DNA of 59,011 nt, from positions 1 through 59,011 of the forward strand of contig CAZTGD010000010.1 in the NCBI GenBank assembly GCA_964613055.1. Reading direction: 5' to 3'. Below are positions 8,782-16,433 of this stretch, piece after piece. The position numbers and the translations under genes are program-made. The notes under the pieces were generated by a model. That model was not told the origin of the DNA and ran no database searches. It saw only the letters and a list, made by a program, of their open reading frames with translations. The first letter of the stretch is position 1; each line of letters opens with the position of its first letter. Origin of the DNA: JAXGMQ01 sp964613055. Its GTDB lineage: Bacteria; Caldisericota; Caldisericia; JAAYUI01.

Positions 8782-9828
8782 TTAGGGAATCCCAAGCTTC
8801 TTTCTAAGGTCTGCAATATCAAACGTGAACACTGTCGAAGGTTGCATCTCGATGAAACCGAGTTTGCCAAGCACTCCTCTTGCAGAGTTATTCTTCATGT
8901 TAGTGTCAGCTTGAACAAATCTTATCATGTCACTATTTTTCTTAGCTTGACAGATAAGGTTCACATTCATCAGCATTCCCAGCCCCTTGCCCCTGAACTC
9001 AGGAAGGATGCATCCAGATTCAAGTTCTACTGAATCGGGATTATGTTCATCATAACAAAATCTTGTGTAACCAACCATTCTACCGTCTTTATTCCTGGCA
9101 AAGGCAAACGTCTTTTTTATTCCCTCCGAAATTTGATGCTTCTTATATTCGAGGAAATCCCTCTTTGCAAAAGACTCATCAAACGGTTTATCATCATACC
9201 AGCGTCTCCAGTTCTCTTCAGCTATGACCATTTCGAGGGCAACATAATCGCTGATATCTTTTTGAGATAATGAGTTTGTGATTTGGACTGAGATATCAGA
9301 GGTAAGTTTTTGATAATCTGATTTTAGATCTGCCAGTCTTTCATCTGAAATATCGGCAAGAGGTAATCTTAAAGCAACTGTCTCTGAGACCACCTTACCA
9401 TCTAATGATTCACAGAACTGTTTCCCACTGGGTGATCTTGATATTGCATCGATCCCCGTGATTACTTCTTTTTGAGCTTTATTGACAACTCTTTTGAGAA
9501 GCTCTTTGCCAATACCATTTCTACGTTTGGTCTTCTTCACAAACATCGATGTTTGCGTGTAGTGCTTTATCTGTTCACCAGCCTCGACTCCCGGTTTCAG
9601 CAGTTGTAGAGAGGCTCGTCCGACAACCTCTTCCTTGTCTATACCAATCCATGATACCCATCTCCAAGTTGGATCTTTTCTAAAGATCTTTCGGATTGTG
9701 TTCTCAGTTGATGGAGGTGTTCCAAATTCCTTTATTTCATCCCAATATTCGAGAGTCAGGGCATGTAGCCCACCTACCGTGTTGTCATCTTCCAAGTCAC
9801 TTTCTTCAATTATTTTGTAATGGATCAT
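8782..9828 (-). CDS. Tandem GNAT-family N-acetyltransferase
   Basis: 348 residues with two GNAT folds. The first acetyl-CoA loop is at about residues 98-112 (VKKTKRRNGIGKELL). The second is CILPEFRGKGLGMLMN near 275, followed by the typical NMKNNSARGVLGKLGFI tail. This layout resembles mycothiol-synthase-like double GNAT proteins, whose acceptors vary widely, so the substrate cannot be stated. It is a single gene with its own upstream region, flanked on both sides by copies of the 48-bp element, and is on the same strand as the ATPase operon. Confidence 0.82.
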   Translation of the reverse strand: MIHYKIIEESDLEDDNTVGGLHALTLEYWDEIKEFGTPPSTENTIRKIFRKDPTWRWVSWIGIDKEEVVGRASLQLLKPGVEAGEQIKHYTQTSMFVKKTKRRNGIGKELLKRVVNKAQKEVITGIDAISRSPSGKQFCESLDGKVVSETVALRLPLADISDERLADLKSDYQKLTSDISVQITNSLSQKDISDYVALEMVIAEENWRRWYDDKPFDESFAKRDFLEYKKHQISEGIKKTFAFARNKDGRMVGYTRFCYDEHNPDSVELESGCILPEFRGKGLGMLMNVNLICQAKKNSDMIRFVQADTNMKNNSARGVLGKLGFIEMQPSTVFTFDIADLRKKLGIP

Positions 9829-9910
9829 TGATTCTAGTCCTTTTAGTCAATATTAAAGTAACTTTGAATTCAGATTTAGCAACTCGAGGAGATTTAAAGA
9901 CTCCAAATAA

Positions 9911-9958
9911 AAAGTCGATACACATATAAAGTCAAATAGATTCTGGTTCAACACTTGT
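9911..9958 (-). promoter_or_regulatory. 48-bp element upstream of the GNAT gene (copy B)
   Basis: Copy B of the element at 8649-8696, starting 82 nt upstream of the GNAT start codon. On the minus strand it contains TTGACT followed after 17 nt by TTTTAT, a weak sigma-70-like pair. Conserved bases extend across the whole 48 nt, more than a promoter alone would need, so a bound regulator or a duplicated promoter segment are both possible. Confidence 0.5.
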
Positions 9959-10067
9959 AAAGAACATTGTTATTAATTCCATGAGAGAAATTTTTCAATC
10001 CTGATCGGCAGTTCTCACTTAAATCTTCATTTATTATTCCAAGGATACACTGTATGGGTAGTCCGAC

Positions 10068-10415
10068 CTAATCATCTATGTCAATTGGCACAACAGTAAG
10101 ATCCCCCCTGTCTATTGAGATAAGTGTAAACTCAATTTCATAATCTGAATACTCCTGGTTTTCAGAGAGAAACATCAATCCAGCAGAGTGCATTCTCTTG
10201 ATCCTCCACACAGGTAATGACTCCAGGGTTGAACCGAAACTGTTGCCCCTTCTCGTTTTGACTTCAAAGAAGTACAACCTGTTACCTTTGGTGGCGATAA
10301 TATCTATCTCGCCTTCCCTGACGCGGAAATTCCTTGCGACTATGTCAAAGCCTTGATCCAAAAGATATCTACCAGCGTAACGTTCGCCTTTATCACCAAT
10401 CTCTCTGTTACTCAC
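10068..10415 (-). CDS. yraN: YraN/UPF0102 family predicted endonuclease
   Basis: 115 residues, standard for UPF0102. The PD-(D/E)XK nuclease-like core is visible: GERYAGRYLLDQGFDIVARNFRVREGEIDIIATKGNRLYFFEVKTRRG, with E and D in GEIDII and the E-V-K triad. Family members sit beside rnhB in many bacteria, as here, but their cellular role is not settled. It starts with GTG overlapping the stop of the NERD gene by 4 nt (GTGA), so it is the promoter-distal gene of the rpsP operon. Confidence 0.92.
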   Translation of the reverse strand: MSNREIGDKGERYAGRYLLDQGFDIVARNFRVREGEIDIIATKGNRLYFFEVKTRRGNSFGSTLESLPVWRIKRMHSAGLMFLSENQEYSDYEIEFTLISIDRGDLTVVPIDIDD

Positions 10416-11149
10416 TGACTCTTAAAGAATTCGATCAGTTTAATCCTTAATTTATCCGGTACTGCGTTCTTCTCTTTGTCTTGTTTCTCTATGTACTCAT
10501 TTAGATCACTAGCGAGAATAACCGAGATTGGAGGATCGGTTATTCGAAGTGATGTGTTTGGATGAGTGAATACGACAATTGGTTCAATCCACAAACCTTC
10601 GGCTTTGTCATTCAAACCTTCGTCAATAGCTTCCTTCAACTCCCACGTGGAACGTTTTATCTGTCTTGCTGGATTACCGATATGACCCCTGTAGAAACCA
10701 CCAGCTCTGCCACGCTTAAGGTAGCTCCATTCGTCACCCTGTCCGTATATCTCACCGTTGTAGTGTTTGCTTTCAATTGTGTAGATACCTGCCTTACCAA
10801 CAACAATGTGGTCAATATCACAGTTCCTACCCTTCAGTGAGATGTTGTTGAGTAACACATATTCGTTGCTCAGTGGTTTTAGCGTTTGTGGGACAATCTT
10901 TTGCCCTGCTAGGCCGGCTCTCCATATCGCGATTTCGCCAATACGGTTCATCAGGAGCACGCCGCCAAAAATAAATAGGATTGCTCCGAGAACGAGTATG
11001 AACACCGCCAGTGTAGGCTGATCCGTGTACATGATTCCAATGCTTAATGCTGAAAGTCCCATAAGCAAAAATATTGCGCCTACTACTACAAGAATTGTCT
11101 CGGTTACTATCTTTCTCTTGACAAAATCCCTTTTATTATAAACTAGCAT
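10412..11149 (-). CDS. Membrane-anchored NERD-domain protein
   Basis: 245 residues. Two hydrophobic helices (about 15-38 and 45-67) are followed by a NERD nuclease-related domain. LNNISLKGRNCDIDHIVVGKAGIYTIESKHYNGEIYG shows the D-x-D-H and E-x-K pattern of that fold. The tail PIVVFTHPNTSLRI ... SVILASDLNEYI is also typical. NERD domains are predicted DNA-processing nucleases. Two nuclease-like genes (this and yraN) adjoin rnhB. It overlaps rnhB by 7 nt and yraN by 4 nt. Confidence 0.85.
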   Translation of the reverse strand: MLVYNKRDFVKRKIVTETILVVVGAIFLLMGLSALSIGIMYTDQPTLAVFILVLGAILFIFGGVLLMNRIGEIAIWRAGLAGQKIVPQTLKPLSNEYVLLNNISLKGRNCDIDHIVVGKAGIYTIESKHYNGEIYGQGDEWSYLKRGRAGGFYRGHIGNPARQIKRSTWELKEAIDEGLNDKAEGLWIEPIVVFTHPNTSLRITDPPISVILASDLNEYIEKQDKEKNAVPDKLRIKLIEFFKSQ

Positions 11150-11712
11150 AACCTAAAACTCCTTCGGTGTATCGGGCATGGTTTGAGCCTTGAAAGGGCT
11201 TCGTAATGTGTAGTTGTACCATAGCCCTTATGACGATCAAAACCATATCCCGGATACAGCCTTGCATATCTCTCCATGATATGGTCTCTGATAACTTTTG
11301 CAACAATTGACGCGGATGCAATACACTGATACTTCTGGTCCCCTTTAATTACCGATTGTGAAAAAGATGGCATACCAGCTGGCATGTGAGTGCCATCTAT
11401 TAGTATTTGGTTGGGTTTAACTCTCTTGATGAGTCTATCAGCTGATTGACGCATAGCGTTGAGAACAGAAGCGAAAATACCGTGTCTGTCAATGTCTGAT
11501 GGTGAAACAACTGAAACCTCGATTTCAGAATGTTCGACTACGTACTCTGCAAGATTATTACGTTTATTTTCAGAAAGCTGTTTTGAATCTTTGATGCCAT
11601 CAATTGATTGAAGTTGGTAGCACGCACAAACAACTAAGGGTCCCGCTATCGGTCCTCGCCCCACCTCGTCAATACCTATCGAAGATGGTGTGAAAAAAAG
11701 ATTGCTTGACAC
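11143..11712 (-). CDS. rnhB: Ribonuclease HII
   Basis: 189 residues. It removes ribonucleotides from RNA-DNA hybrids. Catalytic acidic residues are visible: D15 and E16 in IDEVGRGPIAGPLVV, D106 in ILIDGTHMP, and the aspartate in AKVIRD near 143. The end (YPGYGFDRHKGYGTTTHYEAL) is the classic RNase HII signature. It lies 3 nt after lepB, within the ribosomal/trmD operon as in Bacillus. Confidence 0.96.
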   Translation of the reverse strand: MSSNLFFTPSSIGIDEVGRGPIAGPLVVCACYQLQSIDGIKDSKQLSENKRNNLAEYVVEHSEIEVSVVSPSDIDRHGIFASVLNAMRQSADRLIKRVKPNQILIDGTHMPAGMPSFSQSVIKGDQKYQCIASASIVAKVIRDHIMERYARLYPGYGFDRHKGYGTTTHYEALSRLKPCPIHRRSFRLC

Positions 11713-11715
11713 TCG

Positions 11716-12282
11716 CTATCTGATGAAGTGAAAGCGGTTTAATGGCCAGAAGATGATGAAAGCCTCTCCAGTTATATCATCCTGATTGACAGCGCCGAAA
11801 TACCTAGAATCCTTTGATGAGTCTCTGTTGTCACCAAGGACATAGTATTGGTCATCTTCAAGAAGCTCTCCCCTCTTGTGACCTTCGGACGGTGGTGGTG
11901 GGAACTCCTGAGAGTAGTCTGAGTCTGGGAGTTTCGTCTCTTCTATCAAAGGTACACCATTTATGTACACCGTTTCGGTGTCTCTGTCATAGTCGACCCA
12001 TTCGCCGGGCAAGCCAATAACACGCTTGATAAATTCCTCGCTGTCGGCCGGCTCATTTGGTGGAGTGAATACGACTACATCACCTCTCTTTGGTCCAGAT
12101 GTTACAAACGACATCTTATTAACCAGAATAAGATCATCGTTTAGAATTGTTGGTGTCATAGATCCCATCTGAACCCTGAATGGTTGAATCAGAAAACTTC
12201 TCACTCCGAATGCGAGAAGCAGAGCAAGAGCGATGACTGCTACCCATTCCAAGATCTCTCTCCTAACAGTTTTTTTTGTCAT
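11716..12282 (-). CDS. lepB: Signal peptidase I (copy 1)
   Basis: 188 residues. It has an N-terminal membrane anchor (about 12-32) and an outside-facing catalytic domain. Catalytic serine S41 is in GSMTPTI, the general-base lysine K86 in FIKRVIGLPGE, and box E is GDNRDSSKDSR at about 150-160. It cleaves signal peptides of exported proteins at the membrane. It lies between rplS and rnhB and is one of three complete paralogues in this operon. The C-terminus ends FWPLNRFHFIR, close to copy 2. Confidence 0.95.
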   Translation of the reverse strand: MTKKTVRREILEWVAVIALALLLAFGVRSFLIQPFRVQMGSMTPTILNDDLILVNKMSFVTSGPKRGDVVVFTPPNEPADSEEFIKRVIGLPGEWVDYDRDTETVYINGVPLIEETKLPDSDYSQEFPPPPSEGHKRGELLEDDQYYVLGDNRDSSKDSRYFGAVNQDDITGEAFIIFWPLNRFHFIR

Positions 12283-12294
12283 TTGTCAGAAAGA

Positions 12295-12675
12295 TTAGTC
12301 GGACTTGACTTCCGGGGTTTTCTTAGATTTAGCGATGCGATCCTTTAAACGCTGTTTCTTACCTATTCGATCTCTCAGATAGTACAGTTTGGCGCGTCTG
12401 ACCTTACCGTGCCTGAGCACTTCAATCTTATCTATTAGAGGGCTATGTAGAAGATATACCTTCTCAACACCAAGATTCTTGACTACCTTTCTTACAGTAA
12501 AGGTCTCTTTTACGTCACCGTGCTTCCTTGCGATAACAGTGCCCTGAAAAATCTGAATCCTGGTCTTGGAACCCTCAGTTATCTTCTGGTGCACCTTCAC
12601 AGTGTCACCAATCTCGAAGATCGCAGGATCCTTTCTTAACTGATCTTGTACAGCATCATTTACCAACTTATGCAT
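12295..12675 (-). CDS. rplS: 50S ribosomal protein L19
   Basis: 126 residues, with a slightly long C-terminal basic tail. Conserved L19 features are DTVKVHQKITEGSKTRIQIFQGTVIARK, VEKVYLLHSPLIDKIEVLRHGKVRRAKLYYLRD and the RIGK motif. It sits in the 30S/50S subunit interface of the ribosome. It is separated from the upstream lepB by a 105-nt gap that can fold as an RNA leader (see 12696-12761), suggesting separate control from the rest of the operon. Confidence 0.97.
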   Translation of the reverse strand: MHKLVNDAVQDQLRKDPAIFEIGDTVKVHQKITEGSKTRIQIFQGTVIARKHGDVKETFTVRKVVKNLGVEKVYLLHSPLIDKIEVLRHGKVRRAKLYYLRDRIGKKQRLKDRIAKSKKTPEVKSD

Positions 12676-12695
12676 CTCTATGCCTTCCTAATCTC

Positions 12696-12761
12696 CCTGT
12701 AAAACAACGGTCACAGGGCATACGTCTTGTGCAGATATGTGAATATATCCAGACGCATACC
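12696..12761 (-). promoter_or_regulatory. Structured 5' leader candidate of rplS
   Basis: Read on the minus strand, GGTATGCGTC (12752-12761) pairs with GACGTATGCC (12717-12726) over 10 positions, two of them G-U. Inside this stem GATAT can pair with ATATC. A second short hairpin, CCTGT/ACAGG, follows at 12696-12717, just before the rplS ribosome-binding site. L19 autoregulatory leaders are known in other bacteria; this is inferred to be one. A TATAAT on the minus strand (12762-12767) adjoins the stem but has no good -35 box. Confidence 0.45.
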
Positions 12762-12780
12762 ATTATACAAGTAGTTCCGC

Positions 12781-13335
12781 TTAAGGAATAAACTGAAAAC
12801 GGTTTAGGGGGTAGAATATTATGAAAGCTCTGCCTTTTATATGGTTTTTCTTTATTGCTCCAAATGACCTTGAATCCATTGAATGAGCTCGATTGTCCCC
12901 GGCCACATAGTACTCATCTGGGCCGATAACCTCTCCCTCATTCAATTTGTCAGGCTGTAGCTTCAGATTATCATTAAGTTCATCTGTTTGTGGTAGAAGC
13001 TTGAAATCATCATCCAGTCTTTGCCCATCTATCCATATCTCGCTACCAATATTATTTATCGTTTCACCGGGTAAACCAATTACTCGTTTTATATAGTCAT
13101 CCTTACCTGAGTAGGGTGGTTCAAAAACAATTACGTCACCGCGTTCTGGTCCATTTGTAATGTAAGCCATTCGGTTGACAAGTACATAGTCACCATCTTC
13201 AAGCGTAGGGTACATTGAACTCATCCGCACCTGTCTTGGTTCTACGGCTAGATACCTTACAATGATTGCGAGGCTGACAATAATTAGTATTACAACCATC
13301 CATTCAAGAATATTTCTGACAATTGTTTTCTTCAC
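12781..13335 (-). CDS. lepB: Signal peptidase I (copy 2)
   Basis: 184 residues from a GTG start preceded by AAAGG at 7 nt. It has an N-terminal membrane anchor at about 9-28. Catalytic S40 is in SSMYPTL and K83 in YIKRVIGLPGE. Box E is GDNRAHSMDSR, where the usual aspartate after GDNR is alanine. The C-terminus FYPLNRFQFIP closely resembles copy 1, suggesting a relatively recent duplication. It lies between copy 3 and rplS. Confidence 0.95.
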   Translation of the reverse strand: MKKTIVRNILEWMVVILIIVSLAIIVRYLAVEPRQVRMSSMYPTLEDGDYVLVNRMAYITNGPERGDVIVFEPPYSGKDDYIKRVIGLPGETINNIGSEIWIDGQRLDDDFKLLPQTDELNDNLKLQPDKLNEGEVIGPDEYYVAGDNRAHSMDSRSFGAIKKNHIKGRAFIIFYPLNRFQFIP

Positions 13336-13394
13336 ATCAATACCTTTACTCTAAGGTGGTTGTTTGGTCAAGGATTGAATTATTCCAAATCATC

Positions 13395-13937
13395 CTAATC
13401 AACGATTGAAAACCTCTCGACCGGCCAAGCCACGACAAAGACCTTTCCCAGTATGTCATCCCTTTGGATAGCACCGAAGGTTCTTGAATCCTTTGACAGG
13501 TCGCGGTTGTCGCCAACAATGTAAAATTCATCTTCACTGAGTTTGTTTCCTCTAAAGACCTTGTTTGTGTTACTTCCCGGTATCGGTAGAGAATTGATAT
13601 CCTTTATGCCTTCCACGATGCGTATATCGTTGACAAAGACCTTTCCGCCATCTATGCAAACGAAATCACCAGGAGTTGCGATTACCCTTTTGACAAAATC
13701 CTGACTCCCGTTTGGGGATTTCAGGATAACAATATCTCCTCGACCTGGATCGCTGAGAAAGTATGCCAGCTTGCTGACAAGAATCACATCCCCCTCCTGA
13801 AGTGTTGGCAACATTGACCTCTGTTCGACTACCCTTGGTTCTAGTACATACCATCTCAGTAGAAGCAACATGGAAACAATGAGTATTATTGAAAGTGCCA
13901 TCTTCAGAGAGCTTGATATTTCTTTATTTATTTTCAT
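13395..13937 (-). CDS. lepB: Signal peptidase I (copy 3)
   Basis: 180 residues from the ATG at 13935-13937, preceded by GGTGA. The open frame continues to 14015 but that part lies within the upstream methyltransferase gene. It has a membrane helix at about 11-28, catalytic S41 in RSMLPTL, K83 in FVKRVIATPGD, and box E GDNRDLSKDSR. It is the most diverged of the three copies (CIDGGKVFVNDIRI and the VVAWPVERFSIVD end) and overlaps the methyltransferase stop by 14 nt. Confidence 0.93.
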   Translation of the reverse strand: MKINKEISSSLKMALSIILIVSMLLLLRWYVLEPRVVEQRSMLPTLQEGDVILVSKLAYFLSDPGRGDIVILKSPNGSQDFVKRVIATPGDFVCIDGGKVFVNDIRIVEGIKDINSLPIPGSNTNKVFRGNKLSEDEFYIVGDNRDLSKDSRTFGAIQRDDILGKVFVVAWPVERFSIVD

Positions 13938-14481
13938 CTCTTTCACCATAAATCCGATCAAGAATAATAGCTCCAGCCGCACGAACGGAAAGATGATTGA
14001 AATCACCTGCTCCAAGGATTGGATTTAGGATATAATCGCATATATCGAATGTTTCATTGGTTAGACCCCATCCGGTTCCTAATAATATGACAATGTTAGG
14101 AAATGCCATTGATCTGAGGTTTGAATAACTTATTGCATTCTCCGATTGCTTGGCTGTTGTACCAATAATCGTTACGTTTTCAGAGCACGAGTTTATAATA
14201 TCATTTAAAGCATGTGTCAGATCGGGAACTATCCTGCATACGTTCAGCGCATCTGATCTATGAAGATTCCAACTTTTTCCTCCCCCCACATTCCAGAATC
14301 CAAGTATCCTCTCAACAATACCTCGCTGAAGAGGAGCGGGGTGCGTTATGTAGAATCGATCTACACCAAAAGTTCTGCATGATCTTGAAAGATCATGAAT
14401 ATCAAATGGTGTTACGGATGACGCCTGTTTATCGCCTCGTCTGTCATAAACTGGGTGATGGATAAGTACTAAGGATTTCAC
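13924..14481 (-). CDS. SPOUT-type RNA methyltransferase (PF09936-like)
   Basis: 185 residues from a GTG start. The LLGTGWGLTNE loop followed by CDYILNPILGAGDFNHLSVRAAGAIILDRI is the knotted SAM-binding C-terminus of SPOUT methyltransferases. The N-terminus (LVLIHHPVYDRRGD ... ITPFDIHDLSRSCRTFGVDRFYITHP) fits the small family often found next to trmD in thermophiles and some anaerobes. The RNA target is unknown. It lies 15 nt after trmD, which supports a tRNA or rRNA modification role. Confidence 0.82.
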   Translation of the reverse strand: MKSLVLIHHPVYDRRGDKQASSVTPFDIHDLSRSCRTFGVDRFYITHPAPLQRGIVERILGFWNVGGGKSWNLHRSDALNVCRIVPDLTHALNDIINSCSENVTIIGTTAKQSENAISYSNLRSMAFPNIVILLGTGWGLTNETFDICDYILNPILGAGDFNHLSVRAAGAIILDRIYGERDENK

Positions 14482-14496
14482 TATTCGAAGATATAC

Positions 14497-15234
14497 CTAA
14501 ATGATTTCATTTATCTCAAGTTGAATCTCTTGAATTATTTTTCGGTCAGCATCATTGAGTTGAGCATTTTTGATAAGGTCCGGCCTCATAAGCAGTGTTC
14601 TTCTGAGTGATTGTTTCCTTCGCCAGTTGTCAATATGTTCGTGGTTGCCTGATCTAAGAACATCAGGTACCTTAAACTCGGAAATTTCTGCAGGACGTGT
14701 GTATTGGGGGTACTCAACGAGTTTTTCATTGAACGTCTCCGTCTCAAGTGATTCAGATTTACCCAACACACCTGGTATGAGTCTCGTTATTGAATCTGCC
14801 ATCGCAAGAGCTGAGAATTCGCCTCCGGTCATAATAAAGTCACCTAATGATAGCCAGTCTGTACATGCCATCGAGACCCTTTCATCTACTCCCTCATAAC
14901 GACCGCAGATGAACACGATCTCTGGGCTGTGAGACAAATCATGTGCAATATCCTGATTGAATCGATCACCTGCTGGCGTTGTTAATACAACCCTAGCGTT
15001 ATCCTGTAAACCAAGGGAACCAAGCATCGTCAGGATGGGCTCAGCTTTCATGAGCATACCAGCCCCACCACCATATGGAGAATCGTCAGTTGTCTTATGT
15101 CTGTCAGTCGCGTAGTCGCGGATATTAACAGAACAAAACTCAACGAGGCCAGCCTCTATAGCTCTTCCCATTATTGAAACGCTTGAAGCGCTTCGAAAGA
15201 ATTCTGGAAAGGTGGTTGCAAAGACCAGCCTCAA
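14497..15234 (-). CDS. trmD: tRNA (guanine-N1)-methyltransferase TrmD
   Basis: 245 residues from a TTG start preceded by AAGGG at 7 nt. It makes m1G37 next to the anticodon. Clear family blocks are FPEFF near the start, DDSPYGGGAGMLMKAEPI, ICGRYEGVDERV and LGDFIMTGGEFSALAMADSITRLIPGVLG, which form the trefoil-knot SAM site, followed by YPQYTRPAEISEFKVPDVLRSGNHEHIDNWRR. The usual upstream partner rimM is missing: ylqD directly precedes trmD with a 4-nt gap. Confidence 0.97.
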   Translation of the reverse strand: MRLVFATTFPEFFRSASSVSIMGRAIEAGLVEFCSVNIRDYATDRHKTTDDSPYGGGAGMLMKAEPILTMLGSLGLQDNARVVLTTPAGDRFNQDIAHDLSHSPEIVFICGRYEGVDERVSMACTDWLSLGDFIMTGGEFSALAMADSITRLIPGVLGKSESLETETFNEKLVEYPQYTRPAEISEFKVPDVLRSGNHEHIDNWRRKQSLRRTLLMRPDLIKNAQLNDADRKIIQEIQLEINEII

Positions 15235-15238
15235 TTAA

Positions 15239-15643
15239 CTACCCTTCAGCTACAGATTGTACGATTCCATCCTTGACTACGATTTCAGCGCCTGCAATCT
15301 TTGTGTCCAGGTTGTCGCCAACCTTTATTTCTACAAAACCATCGAGTAATCCCTGGTTGAATACATCACCCTCATTCATCTTGTTGACCTGGTCAACTCT
15401 AGACTCCAGTTCTTTGATCGTGGTTTCGCGGGAACTTTTCTCCTTCTCTATCTGCCCTCTGACCTGCATCAGCTGATTGTAGTCCATGTTGCCACTCTTA
15501 AGCATCAACTGCTGTTCAGAATTTTTGATCTTGTCAAGCTCAACCTTTACTTCTGAAACCATGTCCTTCACTTGAGCGGCAAATCGCTTCTTGAAGTCAT
15601 CAGTGATGATGGACTTTAGAGTTACTTTTCTGCTAACAATCAC
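15239..15643 (-). CDS. ylqD: YlqD-family protein
   Basis: 134 residues from a GTG start directly abutting the khpA stop. The first half is a coiled coil (VKDMVSEVKVELDKIKNSEQQLM ... EKEKSSRETTIKELESRV). The C-terminal part, GFVEIKVGDNLDTKIAGAEIVVKDGIVQSV, is a small beta domain as in YlqD (PF11068). Function is unknown. The position between khpA and trmD is the same as in Bacillus, where rimM would come next. Confidence 0.85.
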   Translation of the reverse strand: MIVSRKVTLKSIITDDFKKRFAAQVKDMVSEVKVELDKIKNSEQQLMLKSGNMDYNQLMQVRGQIEKEKSSRETTIKELESRVDQVNKMNEGDVFNQGLLDGFVEIKVGDNLDTKIAGAEIVVKDGIVQSVAEG

Positions 15644-15886
15644 TTACTCTGCGGCCTCGATGACGTTTACTTCGGCTTTCTTGCCATGCTTGTTGGAGAC
15701 GGCACGGATGAGAACACGGAGGGCATTGATTGTTCTGCCCTGCTTGCCTATGACCTTGCCCAGATCTGACTGATCCACCTTGATCTCATATGTCAGATGC
15801 TGTTCACCAATAAGCTCGTTGATATCGACCATATCGGGGTTATCAACCAACTGCTTTACAATGTAGTTCAGTGTGTCTTTAAACAT
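15644..15886 (-). CDS. khpA: KH-domain RNA-binding protein KhpA (YlqC)
   Basis: 80 residues, essentially one KH domain, with the diagnostic GKVIGKQGRTINALRVLIRAV loop (GxxG is GKQG). KhpA works with KhpB in RNA binding and cell-envelope control in Gram-positive bacteria. It lies 3 nt after rpsP and abuts ylqD, the conserved rpsP-khpA pairing. Confidence 0.95.
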   Translation of the reverse strand: MFKDTLNYIVKQLVDNPDMVDINELIGEQHLTYEIKVDQSDLGKVIGKQGRTINALRVLIRAVSNKHGKKAEVNVIEAAE

Positions 15887-15889
15887 GGA

Positions 15890-16198
15890 TCACTCCTCTT
15901 CTTGGTTAGTGGCATTTTCTGCCTCTTGGTTGTTTGCATCCTGTTGTTTGAACTTAGCCCAGGTTCCAGTTTTCTTGAGCACCGCCAGCGCACTGTCGGT
16001 ATACTCTGCACCGACACCAAGCCAATAAAGTGCTCTGTCTTCCTTGAAGTTGGAAATCTTGTTGTCATGGATGAAGTCAATGTGACCAAGCAGTTCAATG
16101 TAGTCACTGCTCGTTGACTGTTTCCTGTCCATAACAACCAGGCGGAAGCTGGGTTCGTGTTTCTTACCTACGCGTACAAGTTTGAGTTTCGCGGCCAA
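15890..16198 (-). CDS. rpsP: 30S ribosomal protein S16
   Basis: 102 residues. The start appears to be TTG at 16196-16198, preceded by a GGGGGG tract 10 nt away. S16 features are KLKLVRVGKKHEPSFRLVVMDRK, YIELLGHIDF and RALYWLGVGAEYTDSALAVLKKTG. The C-terminal tail is glutamate- and asparagine-rich (QEAENATNQEEE). It is the first gene of the 12-gene minus-strand operon that ends with yraN. Confidence 0.95.
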   Translation of the reverse strand: MAAKLKLVRVGKKHEPSFRLVVMDRKQSTSSDYIELLGHIDFIHDNKISNFKEDRALYWLGVGAEYTDSALAVLKKTGTWAKFKQQDANNQEAENATNQEEE

Positions 16199-16239
16199 TT
16201 CGGGTCAACCCCCCTCTTTCTGAGTGTCACAGCCTCGAA

Positions 16240-16267
16240 ATACTACACTGAAATTTGTATTTGTCAA
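16240..16267 (-). promoter_or_regulatory. Candidate promoter of the rpsP operon
   Basis: On the minus strand TTGACA (16262-16267) is followed after 16 nt by TAGTAT (16240-16245), about 40 nt before the rpsP start. The -35 box is perfect and the -10 box matches 4 of 6 positions. It is inferred from sequence only. Confidence 0.5.
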
Positions 16268-16378
16268 GCAGATAGGGTTATGAATTTATCTACTTCCTGT
16301 TTCATATTTGTATCGAATATAATCGACATCAACAGATGTCTAATAACCCTTGAGTTCATGCTTTTCGATAGAGCCGAT

Positions 16379-16415
16379 TTGCTTTACACGGATTATGTCT
16401 ATATAATCCGTGTAA
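16379..16415 (+). promoter_or_regulatory. Promoter with embedded 13-bp perfect inverted repeat (operator candidate)
   Basis: TTACACGGATTAT (16384-16396) and ATAATCCGTGTAA (16403-16415) form a perfect inverted repeat with a 6-nt spacer. A TATAAT (16402-16407) lies within the right arm, with TTGCTT (16379-16384) 17 nt upstream, so the repeat would cover the region from the -35 to the transcription start. GGAGG at 16422-16426 serves the next gene. This is the shape of a dimeric repressor or activator site controlling the secreted-protein locus. As RNA it could also form a hairpin. Confidence 0.6.
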
Positions 16416-16433
16416 CGGCTTTGGAGGTCTAAA

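Noticed and set aside
10068..11712. YraN, NERD protein and RNase HII as a phage-defence island
   Set aside because: They lie within a housekeeping operon in an order common in Bacillota-like genomes; nuclease folds alone do not show defence.
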